DNA of 56,545 nucleotides from Pseudomonadota bacterium (GCA_020160955.1 JAIUOX010000016.1:1-56545), one strand, 5' to 3'. Shown: positions 36,423 to 46,643, numbered from the stretch's first letter. The notes: generated by a model from the letters alone, not told the origin. Made by a program: numbers and translations.

Positions 36423-36493
36423 GTTTGCCTGGAGGATCGGTGCCGCTGAATCACGAAAAGTGACGGATGCGCTTCGTGTAAACCCTATTGCGA

Positions 36494-36512
36494 CTGCTAC
36501 CTGTGGTAGCAG
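36494..36512 (+). promoter_or_regulatory. Perfect inverted repeat upstream of the lipoprotein gene
   Basis: CTGCTACC and GGTAGCAG (8-bp perfect arms, 3-base spacer TGT) lie 69 bases before the lipoprotein ATG. They could be an operator or a small hairpin in the leader. No T run follows. Confidence 0.35.
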
Positions 36513-36580
36513 ATTCCCCTTTACATTCTCCGTCTCCATGCGGATTGTTTCTGGCGCAGATGCTCGAGCGGGGGGTGCTC

Positions 36581-37555
36581 ATGCGAAACGTCCGGATCGC
36601 CGTCGCCGCACTCATGGCGGCGACCCTGGTATCGTGCTCCCCGTACAACTATTCCAAATCGATAAACGACTTCAGCAACGGCGTGAGTGGCCTGACGGGA
36701 GCCGTGGAAGGCGGGCATCAGGCCTCGCAAGAGGACGCGGTCGCAATCGGACGCCGCAAGCTTGTCTACAATCAACAGCAGGTAACCTTTTCGGCGAGCT
36801 GCAATAACGGCGGCGTGTCGAAGCCGGGGGAGCCTCCATGCGTGGTCATGGCCGTAGGCGGCGCTTCGGATACCCGGAACACGCCAGCGCCAGGCCCCCG
36901 AACCGTTCGGGTCTCGAAGGCGTTGGCCGGGTATGCCCAAGGCCTCAAGGCCATCAGCAATGCGAGCGATCGAACCGAATTCGATGCCGAGGTCGCGAAG
37001 CTCAAGAAGTCGCTGGAAGCCTTGGCTGCGCTGGTCCCGGGCTTGGGAGTTGGCGGTGCAGCGGCAATCGGGGGTGGCATCAACCTGCTGGGGTGGCTGG
37101 TGGGCACAGGCCTCGACCTCCAGCGCTACGAGACGCTTCGAAAGACGGTGACCCTGGTCAACAGCCCGGTCGGAGCCAACGACCAGAGGCCGCTGGACAC
37201 CCTGGGCGGGGCGATGCTGATCGAATTGCTGCAGATGCAGACCGACCGTCGCAATGTTCTTTTCGCGGAGGCGGCCGAAATCCGCCGGGGACTTGGCCCG
37301 GGCTTGGGCGAGCCGACCTATCGAGCGCGGCTCGCGGACCTGGAGGATGTTCTGGCCAAGCTGGAGGCGGTGCGGAAAAGCGACCCCACGGCAGCCGTCG
37401 AAGGAATGGTCGCCGCGCACGACGCGCTGGCCAAAGCGTTGAACGACCCGGGAAACCAGGCGGAAGCGGTCGCGAAGGCCGTCGGCGAGTTTGGGGACCG
37501 GGTGAACGCGGTCGTGGCGGCCACGTCCTCGAAGGCTTCGAAGTCCAAGAACTGA
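36581..37555 (+). CDS. Lipoprotein with glycine-rich hydrophobic segment, unknown family
   Basis: 324 residues. Lipoprotein signal MRNVRIAVAALMAATLVSC, lipid Cys19. Most of the rest is predicted helical and charged. At about 150-178 there is a hydrophobic Gly-rich stretch (GLGVGGAAAIGGG then INLLGWLVGTGLDL) that could insert in a membrane or form a glycine-zipper-like hairpin. The C-terminus is Ala/Lys-rich (SSKASKSKN). I recognise no family. Base composition is less GC-extreme than in ilvC. The 115-residue gene starts 15 bases downstream. Confidence 0.75.
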   Translation: MRNVRIAVAALMAATLVSCSPYNYSKSINDFSNGVSGLTGAVEGGHQASQEDAVAIGRRKLVYNQQQVTFSASCNNGGVSKPGEPPCVVMAVGGASDTRNTPAPGPRTVRVSKALAGYAQGLKAISNASDRTEFDAEVAKLKKSLEALAALVPGLGVGGAAAIGGGINLLGWLVGTGLDLQRYETLRKTVTLVNSPVGANDQRPLDTLGGAMLIELLQMQTDRRNVLFAEAAEIRRGLGPGLGEPTYRARLADLEDVLAKLEAVRKSDPTAAVEGMVAAHDALAKALNDPGNQAEAVAKAVGEFGDRVNAVVAATSSKASKSKN

Positions 37556-37570
37556 AAGGGGAGGGTAGCC

Positions 37571-37918
37571 GTGGCCACTGCCAGTGTGATGGACATTGTG
37601 CGTGAAGCCCGCGCGGCGGCGCTCGCCTTCAGCGAGCCGATCCAGACGGCCATGAGCGTGCAGTCCCCCAGCGACGCACTCGTCGAGAAGATAAAGGAGA
37701 TGGGGCGCAAGCAGAGCGAGATCTATGCGGCGGCTCACGACGAGATACTGGCCAGCCGTGAGTTGGACGAGGCGCTTGCCCTGCTGGAGGCTGCGACCCA
37801 GAGCTTGATGGAGACGGCCAGCGTCATGAAGACCGGCACGGCGATTCTTCGCAAGGCGAATACGCTCATTGGATTCGGAACCCAGGCGGTCAACGCCATC
37901 AAGAGCGTGACCTCATGA
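37571..37918 (+). CDS. Small all-helical protein paired with the lipoprotein
   Basis: 115 residues from a GTG preceded by AAGGGGAGGG. Helical throughout: VMDIVREARAAALAFSEP, DALVEKIKEMGRKQSEIY, LDEALALLEAATQSLMET. It has no signal peptide and no Cys. The last stretch, ILRKANTLIGFGTQAVNAIK, is amphipathic. Unknown family. It is almost certainly co-transcribed with the preceding lipoprotein. About 200 bases without a gene follow. Confidence 0.68.
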   Translation: MATASVMDIVREARAAALAFSEPIQTAMSVQSPSDALVEKIKEMGRKQSEIYAAAHDEILASRELDEALALLEAATQSLMETASVMKTGTAILRKANTLIGFGTQAVNAIKSVTS

Positions 37919-38120
37919 CATGCAGTGGCGGGCCAATGCGGAAAACCCGGTTACTGTACAGCAGGTCCTGGCGATGCAGGGTCGCCGGATGATTGGCCGT
38001 GCCTAGGGCATTGGCTTCAGCCCGGCCCGTAGAGCGATCACCAGCCAATCACTCAATCCTTTCGGCGCTTTGTCGTGCGGCGGCGGTTGCTATAGTGGCC
38101 CGGTCACCGGGAGGAAAACC

Positions 38121-39221
38121 ATGAAAGCCGCCGTCCTGTTCAAGCCCAACGAGCCCCTGCAGGTCGTCGAGTGCGAGCTCGACCCGCCGAAGGCCGGCGA
38201 GGTGCGGGTCAAGATGAAGGCCTCGGGCGTCTGCCAGAGCGACTGGCACGTCATGAACGGCGACTGGCCGTCGCCGATGCCGATCGTGCCGGGCCACGAG
38301 GCGGCGGGCGAGATCGCCGAGGTCGGGCCGGGCGTCACCACGGTCAAGCCGGGCGACCACGTGATCTTCTCGTTCCGGCCGCATTGCGGGCGCTGCCGCT
38401 ACTGCACGCAGGGCCGCACCGTGCTGTGCATCGGCCGCGCCAGCGTGCCGCCGGGCTCGCTGTACGACGGCACGCTGCGCATCAAGCACAAGGGCCAGGG
38501 CATCAACCAGATGGCCCGCATCGGCACCTTCGCCGAGGAAGTCGTGGTGCCGGAGGAGATGGTGGTGCCGATCCGCAAGGACATGCCGTGGCCGCAGGCC
38601 GCGCTGGTCGGCTGCTGCGTCGCCACCGGCGTCGGCGCGGTGACGCGCCATGCCAAGATCGAGGCGGGGTCGTCGGTGCTGGTGATCGGTTGCGGCGGCG
38701 TCGGCCTCAACGCCATCCAGGGCGCCATGCTGTCGGGCGCCAGCCGGATCATCGCCGCCGACCTGCTCGACAACAAGCTGGAGATGGCGAAGACCTTCGG
38801 CGCGACCCACACGATCAACACCTCGGGCAACGACGACGCGGTGAAGAAGGTCAAGGAGATCACCGGCGGGCTCGGCGTCGACTATTCCTTCGACGCGGTG
38901 TCGGTCGACAAGACGCAGGCGCTGGCGTTCGACGCGCTGGCGCCGGGCGGCCACGCCGTCGCGGTCGGAATCTCGGCCGCCACCGTGCGGGCCTCGTACT
39001 CGCCGTTCATGATGGTGTTCGCCGAGAAGAAGGTGAGCGGCACCTTCTACGGCTCGGTGCGGCCGGACCTCGATTTCCCGGTGCTGGTCGACCACTACAT
39101 GAACAAGCGGCTCAACATCGACGGCCTGATCAGCCGCACCTACAAGCTCTCGGAGATCAACGAGGGCTTCAAGCGCATGATGGCCGGCGAGGTCGCGCGC
39201 GGCGTCGTGGTGTTCGACTGA
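38121..39221 (+). CDS. Zinc-dependent alcohol dehydrogenase (MDR family)
   Basis: 366 residues. Catalytic zinc site: Cys and Asp in ASGVCQSDWH and His/Glu in PGHEAAGEI. A structural-zinc cluster is CGRCRYCTQGRTVLC (four Cys). Cofactor motif VIGCGGVGLNAIQGA, then Asp in IAADLLDNKL, which favours NAD+. It resembles class III-type or long-chain alcohol/aldehyde oxidising MDR enzymes. GGGAGG precedes the ATG. It is 11 bases ahead of the next gene. Confidence 0.92.
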   Translation: MKAAVLFKPNEPLQVVECELDPPKAGEVRVKMKASGVCQSDWHVMNGDWPSPMPIVPGHEAAGEIAEVGPGVTTVKPGDHVIFSFRPHCGRCRYCTQGRTVLCIGRASVPPGSLYDGTLRIKHKGQGINQMARIGTFAEEVVVPEEMVVPIRKDMPWPQAALVGCCVATGVGAVTRHAKIEAGSSVLVIGCGGVGLNAIQGAMLSGASRIIAADLLDNKLEMAKTFGATHTINTSGNDDAVKKVKEITGGLGVDYSFDAVSVDKTQALAFDALAPGGHAVAVGISAATVRASYSPFMMVFAEKKVSGTFYGSVRPDLDFPVLVDHYMNKRLNIDGLISRTYKLSEINEGFKRMMAGEVARGVVVFD

Positions 39222-39232
39222 GGCGCCCAGAG

Positions 39233-39616
39233 ATGCGGTTGGCAATGCGGTTGGCGATGCGACTGACCGGTCTGGCCGGCCTGTTCCTCGTCGCCGCGGG
39301 CGGCGCGGTCGCGCAGGACCAGAAGCTGACCTGCGACCGCGGCCCGTTCGGCACCCGGACCTACGGCGCCACGTCGTGGGAGCTCTACGGCTGCAGCGAC
39401 AACCGCTCGATCGCGGTGGTCACCGCCAAGGGCAATCCCGGCGCGCCGTTCTACTTCCTGTTCGTCGAGCGCGACGGCACCTACCAGCTGAGCGGCGAGG
39501 GCACCGGCCTGCCGGCCTTCACGCGGCGCGCCTACGACGACCTGCGCCGCCTCACCGACCAGGACATCCAGGCCCTGCTCCGGGAAACCCAGAAGGGCCC
39601 GCGGGCGCCGCGCTAG
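39233..39616 (+). CDS. Small secreted protein of unknown function
   Basis: 127 residues with a signal peptide ending GGAVAQDQ. The mature protein of about 100 residues has two Cys (LTCDRGPFGTR and LYGCSDNRSIAVV), which could form one disulfide. The start contains a 12-base unit repeated nearly three times (ATGCGGTTGGCA, ATGCGGTTGGCG, ATGCGACTGACC), giving MRLAMRLAMRLT; any of the three ATGs could be used and each leaves a usable signal peptide. Family unknown. Confidence 0.68.
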   Translation: MRLAMRLAMRLTGLAGLFLVAAGGAVAQDQKLTCDRGPFGTRTYGATSWELYGCSDNRSIAVVTAKGNPGAPFYFLFVERDGTYQLSGEGTGLPAFTRRAYDDLRRLTDQDIQALLRETQKGPRAPR

Positions 39617-40051
39617 CCGCGGCGATCGCCGCCGGCCGGGCCTGTCGGGCTGTAACGGCAGGGGCCAGCGTGACGTCTCTTATCCCCGTGCCCACCGCAC
39701 CCTCCTGCCACGACGCGGTGGCAAGGCGGGCCGGGGCGGGACGGGGAGACGCGTGGTCAAGGTGTGGCCGCGCGACCGGGCGTTGCAGGAGCTATGAACT
39801 TGAAGTGTCGCAACTGTCGCCATCTAGGCGACATTTCCAGGCCGTCGAAGCGCGGCGACGGCGTGTCGGATCAACGCGTGGTTGCCGGGCTTTTTCGCCG
39901 TTCGGGGACCTCCCGACGGTTGCCGGATCGTTCGTCCCGAATCGTCTTGCGGGCGCACGCCTGCCGGTCTAAACCGACCGCGCTTGCCGCGGCGGGTTCG
40001 CTGATGCCTCGCCCGACCTGAATTTCCTCGTGATTACAGAGACTTAACTAA
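39617..40051. other. 435-base region without a convincing gene, upstream of mreB
   Basis: There is no open frame with family likeness. A short frame starting at the ATG of GGAGCTATGAAC (39794) has Cys pairs but continues into Arg-rich sequence typical of non-coding GC-rich DNA. A 7-bp hairpin TGTCGCC-ATCTA-GGCGACA followed by TTT (39815-39836) may terminate the upstream operon. The last 40 bases before mreB are AT-richer and probably hold the mreB promoter or leader, but I cannot fix a -10 or -35. Confidence 0.5.
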
Positions 40052-41092
<1,041 letters not shown>

Positions 41093-41134
41093 TCCCCCGC
41101 GCGCCGGGCCCGGTTGGAGTACAATGGGCGGACC

Positions 41135-42034
41135 ATGGCGATTCGGGACGACTTCGAAGTAGTCGCGGGCCAGGTCCGCGCCGGCATCCAGCGCTTCGCG
41201 CTGGGGCTGCTGGTGCTGGCCGCCTTCGGCGCCATGCTGGTCGGCAAGGCCGACACGGTGCTGGTCGAGCATGCCCGCGTCCTGGCCCTCGACCTCGCCA
41301 GCCCGGTGCTCGAGGCGATCGCCCGGCCGGTCGCGGTGGCCAACCGCGCCATCGCCGACCTGCGCGAGTTCGCCTCGCTGCGCGAGGAAAACGCCCGCCT
41401 GCGCGAGGAGAATGCCCGCCTGCTGGCCTGGCAGACCGCCGCCCGCCGCCTCGAGAACGAGAACGAGGGGCTGCGCGGCCTCGCCAACTTCCGCGAGGGG
41501 CCGGAAGCCTCCTTCATCACCGCCCGGATCGTCGGCGACAGCGTCAGCGCCTACGTCCGCGGCGCCCTGCTGAACGTCGGCCGCAAGGCCGGCGTCGCGC
41601 CGGGCCAGGCCGTGGTGACCGGCGAGGGCCTTGCCGGCCGGATCGCCGAGGTCGGCGAGAACTCGGCCCGCGTGCTGTTCGTGACCGACGTGAATTCCCG
41701 CCTGCCGGTGCTGATCGAGCGCACCCGCGAGCGCGCCATCCTGGCCGGCGACAACTCGCCCCAGCTGCGCCTGACCCTGCTGCAGAGCGTGGCCGGCGTG
41801 CAGCGCGGCGACCGCATCATCACCTCGGGCCACGGCGGCAGCTTCCCGGTCGGCATCCCGGTCGGCGAGGTCGTCGAGACCAGCGAGGGCCATGTCCGCG
41901 TCCGGCCGTTCGCCGACTTCTCGCGCCTCGAGTTCGTGCGCGTCGTCGATTACGGCGTCACCGGCCTGGTCGGCGCGCCGGCGCCGCCGCCGCCCGCGCC
42001 GTCGGCGGCGTCCGGCCAGAGGGTCAAGCCGTGA
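41135..42034 (+). CDS. mreC: Rod-shape determining protein MreC
   Basis: 299 residues. One membrane helix (about 19-38, FALGLLVLAAFGAMLVG), a coiled coil (about 70-110, LREENARLREENARLLAW) and a beta domain with GLAGRIAEVGENSARVLFVT, ending in a Pro-rich tail. It links MreB filaments to PBP2 across the membrane. ATG 41135 is preferred; a TTG at 41114 in frame is possible. It overlaps mreD by 4 bases (GTGA). Confidence 0.93.
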   Translation: MAIRDDFEVVAGQVRAGIQRFALGLLVLAAFGAMLVGKADTVLVEHARVLALDLASPVLEAIARPVAVANRAIADLREFASLREENARLREENARLLAWQTAARRLENENEGLRGLANFREGPEASFITARIVGDSVSAYVRGALLNVGRKAGVAPGQAVVTGEGLAGRIAEVGENSARVLFVTDVNSRLPVLIERTRERAILAGDNSPQLRLTLLQSVAGVQRGDRIITSGHGGSFPVGIPVGEVVETSEGHVRVRPFADFSRLEFVRVVDYGVTGLVGAPAPPPPAPSAASGQRVKP

Positions 42035-42603
42035 AGGCCGACGGCGCCCTCGTGACGCTCGACCGCTGGGGCCGCGCTGCGCTGCCCGGCACGGTGCTGC
42101 TGCTGTTCGTGCTGCTGACGCTGGCGCCGCTGCGCGCGCCCTACCTGCGCGACGCGCTGCCGCTGCTGCCGGCGCTGGCGGTCTTCCAGTTCAGCCTGGC
42201 GACCCCGGAGCGGCTGCCCGGCCCGCTGCTGCTGGCGATGGGCATCCTGCTCGACCTGCTGCTCGGCGGCCCGGGGGCGCCGATCGGGGTGAGCGCGCTG
42301 GGCTTCGTGCTGATCCGCGCCTCGGTGGTCGCCAACCGGCCGTACCTGGTGGGCGTGCCGTTCCTGTTCCAGTGGTTCGGCTTCTGCCTGCTGGCTGGCG
42401 GCTTCGTCATCCTGGTCTGGGCCTTCACCGCGCTGTGGACCTGGACCGCCATCGACCCGGTGCCGGCGGTCGTCCAGTATGTCGTGGTGGTCGTCCTCTA
42501 TCCCCTGCTGGCCCCGCTGCTGGCGCGCGTGCGCGCCCGCGATCCGCTGAACGTGCCCGAGCCGTCGCGCGGTACGGCGCGGCCCGGGGAGACCACGCCA
42601 TGA
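42031..42603 (+). CDS. mreD: Rod-shape determining membrane protein MreD
   Basis: 190 residues. About five membrane helices, including TVLLLFVLLTLAPLRAP, LLLAMGILLDLLLGGPGAP and VQYVVVVVLYPLLAPLLA. The GILLDLLLG...PIG pattern is typical of MreD. The GTG start overlaps the mreC stop and the gene overlaps mrdA (ATGA), so all three are translationally coupled. Sequence divergence among MreD proteins is high, so position in the operon is the strongest evidence. Confidence 0.9.
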   Translation: MKADGALVTLDRWGRAALPGTVLLLFVLLTLAPLRAPYLRDALPLLPALAVFQFSLATPERLPGPLLLAMGILLDLLLGGPGAPIGVSALGFVLIRASVVANRPYLVGVPFLFQWFGFCLLAGGFVILVWAFTALWTWTAIDPVPAVVQYVVVVVLYPLLAPLLARVRARDPLNVPEPSRGTARPGETTP

Positions 42604-44507
42604 TGCGCTACCGCAAGGGCGACGGCGAACGGTCGAGCCTGTTCACGCGGCGCTCGCTGCTGCTGGGCGGCGCGCAGGCGCTGCTGCTGTCGGCGCTGGC
42701 CGGCCGGCTCTACCAGCTGCAGGTGGTCGAGACCGACCGCTTCACGACGCAGGCCGAGGAAAACCGCATCAACCTGCGCCTGCTGCCGCCGTCGCGCGGG
42801 CTGATCTTCGATCGCGGCGGCCAGCCGCTGGCGGTCAACCGCAACAACTTCCGCGCCATGGCGACCTCCGACCGCGGCCGCGGCGTCGAGGTCGTGGTCG
42901 AGCGCCTCGACTCGATCTTCAACCTCGGCGAGGCCGAGCGGAACCGCCTGCTGCGCGAGCTGCGCCGCAGCCGCAACGCCCAGCCGGTGGTGGTGCGCGA
43001 GAACCTCGGCTGGGAGGAAGTCGCCCGGCTCGAGTTCAACGCACCCGACCTGCCCGGCGTGTTCATCGACCTCGGCCAGACGCGCGACTATCCCGAGGGC
43101 GAGCTGATGAGCCACATCGTGGGCTACACCGGCCGTGTCGCCGACGAGGATCTCGCCGGCCGCGACGACCCGGTGCTGCAGCTCGCGACCATGCGGTTCG
43201 GCAAGAAGGGCGTCGAGCGCTCACTCGAGGACCAGCTGCGCGGCCGCGCCGGCGCCGTGCAGGTCGAGGTCAACGCGGTCGGCCGCGTGGTGCGCGAGCT
43301 CGACCGCACCGAGGGCCAGCCCGGCGCCAACACGCTGCTGACCATCGACCTCGAGCTGCAGCGCTTCGTCGCCGAGCGCATGAAGGAGCACCAGTCCGGC
43401 TCGGTCGTGGTGATGGACGTCGTGACCGGCGACATCCTCGCCATGGTGTCGACGCCGGGCTTCGATCCCAACACCTTCGCCCGCGGCATCACCCAGAGCG
43501 AGTGGCGCGACCTGCTCGACAGCCCGGAACGGCCGCTCAACAACAAGTCGATCGCCGGCGTCTACCCGCCGGGCTCGACCTACAAGATGGTGACGGCGCT
43601 GGCGGCGCTCGAGTCGAAGGCGATCGACCCGTGGACGCGCCTGCCGTGCAACGGCTTCCTCGAGCTCGGCAACATCAAGTTCCACTGCTGGCTGAAGGGC
43701 GGCCACGGCTCGACCAACGTCGTCGAGGCGCTGGCCCACTCGTGCGACTGCTTCTTCTACGAGGCGGCGCGCAAGGCCGGCATCGACCGCATCGCCGACA
43801 TGGCCAACCGGCTGGGCTTCGGCCGGGTCAGCGAGCTCGGCCTGCCGGGCGAGTCGACCGGCATCCAGCCGAGCCGCTCGTGGAAGCAGGAGAAGCTCGG
43901 CAAGCCGTGGCAGCACGGCGACACCTTCAACCTCGGCATCGGCCAGGGCTACATGGCGGCGACGCCGCTGCAGCTCGCCATCATGACCGCGCGCATCGCC
44001 AACGGCGGCTACGAGGTCCAGCCCAACCTGCTGCTGGCCAGCGCGACGTCGCGCGAGGAACTGGCGCCGCCGGCGCCGCGCGACAAGCCCAGCGCGCCGT
44101 CGCTGCGGCTCAACCCGCAGCACCTCGCGATGGTGCGCGAGGGCATGGTGCAGGTCGTCCAGTCGGGCACCGCCAACCACCTGCGCGTCGACGGCAACGG
44201 CAAGGTCATCGATCCCGCCTACCGCTTCGCCGGCAAGACCGGCACCGCCCAGGTCAAGCGCATCACCGAGCGCGAGCGCGACATGGGCATCACCCAGGCC
44301 CAGCTGCCGTGGCACCTGCGCCACCACGCGCTGTTCGTCTGCTTCGGCCCGGTCGACAACCCGCGCTACGCCTGCGCGGTGATCGTCGAGCACGGCATGG
44401 CCGGCGGCACGACCGCGGGCCCGATCGGCCGCGACGTGCTGATCGAGACCATGAAGCGCGACCCCTCGCGCCGCACCGAGGGCTTCAAGAAGATGGCGTC
44501 GCGGTGA
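42600..44507 (+). CDS. mrdA: Penicillin-binding protein 2 (elongasome transpeptidase)
   Basis: 635 residues. N-terminal membrane anchor (about 16-36, RRSLLLGGAQALLLSALAGR), a PBP dimer domain with LLPPSRGLIFDRGGQPLAVN, and the transpeptidase domain with Ser326-x-x-Lys in PPGSTYKMVTAL, SCDC in the SxD/N position, and KTG at 546-548 (AGKTGTAQVKR). It crosslinks lateral peptidoglycan with its SEDS partner RodA, encoded directly after it with a GTGA overlap. This is the usual target of mecillinam-type beta-lactams. Confidence 0.95.
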   Translation: MMRYRKGDGERSSLFTRRSLLLGGAQALLLSALAGRLYQLQVVETDRFTTQAEENRINLRLLPPSRGLIFDRGGQPLAVNRNNFRAMATSDRGRGVEVVVERLDSIFNLGEAERNRLLRELRRSRNAQPVVVRENLGWEEVARLEFNAPDLPGVFIDLGQTRDYPEGELMSHIVGYTGRVADEDLAGRDDPVLQLATMRFGKKGVERSLEDQLRGRAGAVQVEVNAVGRVVRELDRTEGQPGANTLLTIDLELQRFVAERMKEHQSGSVVVMDVVTGDILAMVSTPGFDPNTFARGITQSEWRDLLDSPERPLNNKSIAGVYPPGSTYKMVTALAALESKAIDPWTRLPCNGFLELGNIKFHCWLKGGHGSTNVVEALAHSCDCFFYEAARKAGIDRIADMANRLGFGRVSELGLPGESTGIQPSRSWKQEKLGKPWQHGDTFNLGIGQGYMAATPLQLAIMTARIANGGYEVQPNLLLASATSREELAPPAPRDKPSAPSLRLNPQHLAMVREGMVQVVQSGTANHLRVDGNGKVIDPAYRFAGKTGTAQVKRITERERDMGITQAQLPWHLRHHALFVCFGPVDNPRYACAVIVEHGMAGGTTAGPIGRDVLIETMKRDPSRRTEGFKKMASR

Positions 44508-45637
44508 GCCTCGCCCTCGACGCTCCCGCACCGGTCGGGTTCGCCGAGAAGATCTGGCGCATCAACTGGGGCCTCGTCCTGGTGCTGTCGGCGATCGCCG
44601 GGGTCGGCGTGCTGGCGCTCTACTCGGCGGCCGGCGGCCGCTTCGAGCCGTGGGCGGCGCGCCACGCGGTGCGCTACGGCGCGGCGCTCGGCCTGATGCT
44701 GGTGGTGGCGCTGATCCATCCCAAGGTGTGGCTGGCGCTGGCCTGGCCGATCTACATCGTGTCGATGCTGCTGCTGGTCGCCGTCGACGTGGTCGGCAAG
44801 ATCGGCATGGGCGCCCAGCGCTGGCTGGTGATCGGGCCGATGCAGGTCCAGCCCTCCGAGATCGCCAAGGTCGCGGTGATCCTCGTGCTGGCGCGCTACT
44901 ACCACGGCCTGCGCAAGGAAGAGGCCTCGAAGTTCCTCTACACCCTGCCGCCGCTCGCCATCATCCTGGCGCCGGTCGCGCTGGTCATGGTGCAGCCCGA
45001 CCTCGGCACGGCGCTGATGGTGCTGATGGGCGGCGCGGCGCTGCTGTTCGTGGCCGGCGTGCGGCTGTGGATGTTCCTCGCCGCCGCGGTCGGCGCGGTC
45101 GCCTGCCTGCCGATCGGCTGGTCGCTGATGCACGAGTACCAGCGCAAGCGCGTGCTGACCTTCCTCGATCCCGACCGCGACCCGCTGGGGGCCGGCTACC
45201 ACATCACCCAGTCGAAGATCGCGATCGGCTCGGGTGGCCTGTTCGGCAAGGGCTTCCTCAAGGGCACCCAGTCGTCGCTGAACTTCCTGCCCGAGAAGCA
45301 GACCGACTTCATCTTCACGACCTTCGTCGAGGAGTGGGGCATGGCCGGCGCGATGGTGCTGCTCGCCCTGTTCGCGCTGGTGCTGGTCTGGGGCTTCTCG
45401 ATCTCGCTGCGCTGCCAGCACCATTTCGGCCGGCTGGTGGCGCTGGGCGTCACCGCCATGATGTTCCTCTACGTGTTCATCAACACCGCGATGGTCATGG
45501 GCCTGCTGCCGGTGGTCGGCGTGCCGCTGCCGCTGGTCAGCAACGGCGGCACCGCCATGGTCTCGGTGATGTTCGCCTGCGGCCTGCTGATCGGGGTCAA
45601 CGTCTACCGCGACGCCCAGCTTCCCCGGACCCGCTGA
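44504..45637 (+). CDS. rodA: SEDS glycosyltransferase RodA
   Basis: 377 residues with about ten membrane helices. SEDS blocks: GMGAQRWLVIGPMQVQPSE, MVQPDLGTALMVLMGG, GFLKGTQSSLNFLPEKQTDF (the large loop with the active-site acid region) and VPLPLVSNGGTAM. It polymerises glycan strands from lipid II together with PBP2. GTG 44504 overlaps the mrdA stop. It is the last gene of the operon; a small hairpin and a tRNA gene follow. Confidence 0.95.
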   Translation: MSLALDAPAPVGFAEKIWRINWGLVLVLSAIAGVGVLALYSAAGGRFEPWAARHAVRYGAALGLMLVVALIHPKVWLALAWPIYIVSMLLLVAVDVVGKIGMGAQRWLVIGPMQVQPSEIAKVAVILVLARYYHGLRKEEASKFLYTLPPLAIILAPVALVMVQPDLGTALMVLMGGAALLFVAGVRLWMFLAAAVGAVACLPIGWSLMHEYQRKRVLTFLDPDRDPLGAGYHITQSKIAIGSGGLFGKGFLKGTQSSLNFLPEKQTDFIFTTFVEEWGMAGAMVLLALFALVLVWGFSISLRCQHHFGRLVALGVTAMMFLYVFINTAMVMGLLPVVGVPLPLVSNGGTAMVSVMFACGLLIGVNVYRDAQLPRTR

Positions 45638-45670
45638 GGGGCGGGAAAAAAGGCCTCAGGGACGACTCGA

Positions 45671-45688
45671 CAAGGGGGTGTCCCCTTG
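45671..45688 (+). terminator. Possible weak terminator after rodA
   Basis: CAAGGGG and CCCCTTG form a 7-bp stem with a GTGT loop, 33 bases after the rodA stop. The sequence after it (CTATC) lacks a T run, so termination would be weak or factor-dependent. It may simply separate the operon from the tRNA gene. Confidence 0.35.
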
Positions 45689-45723
45689 CTATCACCGCGC
45701 CCTTCCGAGGCCATGGCCCGCAA

Positions 45724-45799
<76 letters not shown>

Positions 45800-45814
45800 T
45801 GGCCGGGGAAGCTG

Positions 45815-45841
45815 AAAAGCCCAGCACGCACTGGGCTTTTT
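45815..45841 (+). terminator. Intrinsic terminator after tRNA-Lys
   Basis: AAAAGCCCAG and CTGGGCTTTT form a perfect 10-bp stem around a 6-base loop (CACGCA), ending in five T residues. Confidence 0.93.
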
Positions 45842-45939
45842 GCTGTCCGGGGCCGGGCACGCCGGCAGGCTGCTGCCGAAAGCTGTCATTGGCCGATGGT
45901 ACGCCTTGGTCCTCGTTCCCAAACCGGCGGACCCTCCCC

Positions 45940-46566
45940 ATGAAGCTCTATTACATGCCCGGCGCCTGCTCGATCGGCATCCACGTCCTGCTCGAGGAAA
46001 TCGGCAAGCCCTACGACCTGCACAAGCTCGACGGCGCGAAGCTCGAGCAGTACGGCCCCGACTTCGTGAAACTGAACCCCAAGTCGAAGGTGCCGACGCT
46101 GCTGCGCGACGACGGCTCGGTGCTGACCGAGTTCCCGGCGATCGCCACCTGGCTGGCCCGCAGGAACCCGGAGAAGGGGCTGCTGCCGGCCGATCCCGAG
46201 GCCGAGGCGCGGGTCCTCGAGGCGATGGATTTCGCCGTCTCGACGTTGCACATGCAGGGCTTCTCGCGCCTCTTTCGCCCGGCCGGCTTCGCCTACAGCG
46301 AGGCCGACCACGACAAGGTCAAGGCGCGCGGCAAGGAGATCCTCGAGAAGGGTCTCGCGATCATGGACCAGGCGCTCGCGGGCAGGGAATACGTCGCCGG
46401 CACCTTCTCGATCGCCGACGCCGCGCTGTTCTACGTCGAGTTCTGGACCGCCACGGTCCTCAAGATGACGCTGCCGTCCCACTGCGCGGCCCACTTCGCC
46501 CGTATGATCGCGCGCCCGGCGGTGCGGCGCGTCCTGGAGGACGAGGGCTTCCCGGTCGCCGCCTGA
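45940..46566 (+). CDS. Glutathione S-transferase family protein
   Basis: 208 residues. Thioredoxin-like N-domain: MKLYYMPGACSIGIHVLLEE with the Cys/Ser position of beta-class GSTs, and SKVPTLLRDDGSVLTEFPAI, including the cis-Pro and the glutathione gamma-glutamyl contact. The all-helical C-domain has YVAGTFSIADAALFYVEFW (N-capping box). A beta-class-like GST, cytoplasmic; the electrophile substrate is unknown. A Pro-rich leader with CCTCCCC precedes the ATG and no clear ribosome site is seen. Confidence 0.9.
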   Translation: MKLYYMPGACSIGIHVLLEEIGKPYDLHKLDGAKLEQYGPDFVKLNPKSKVPTLLRDDGSVLTEFPAIATWLARRNPEKGLLPADPEAEARVLEAMDFAVSTLHMQGFSRLFRPAGFAYSEADHDKVKARGKEILEKGLAIMDQALAGREYVAGTFSIADAALFYVEFWTATVLKMTLPSHCAAHFARMIARPAVRRVLEDEGFPVAA

Positions 46567-46643
46567 CGGCTAGGCGGCCGGAGCGTGCCGCCTGACGGCT
46601 TGCCTCCCTTGAGCGGGGGCGAACCCGGCCCCTAGACTGCGGG

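Noticed and set aside
39794..40021. Short Cys-containing open frame before mreB
   Set aside because: GGAG is too close to the ATG and the translation turns into Arg/Ser-rich sequence with no family likeness.
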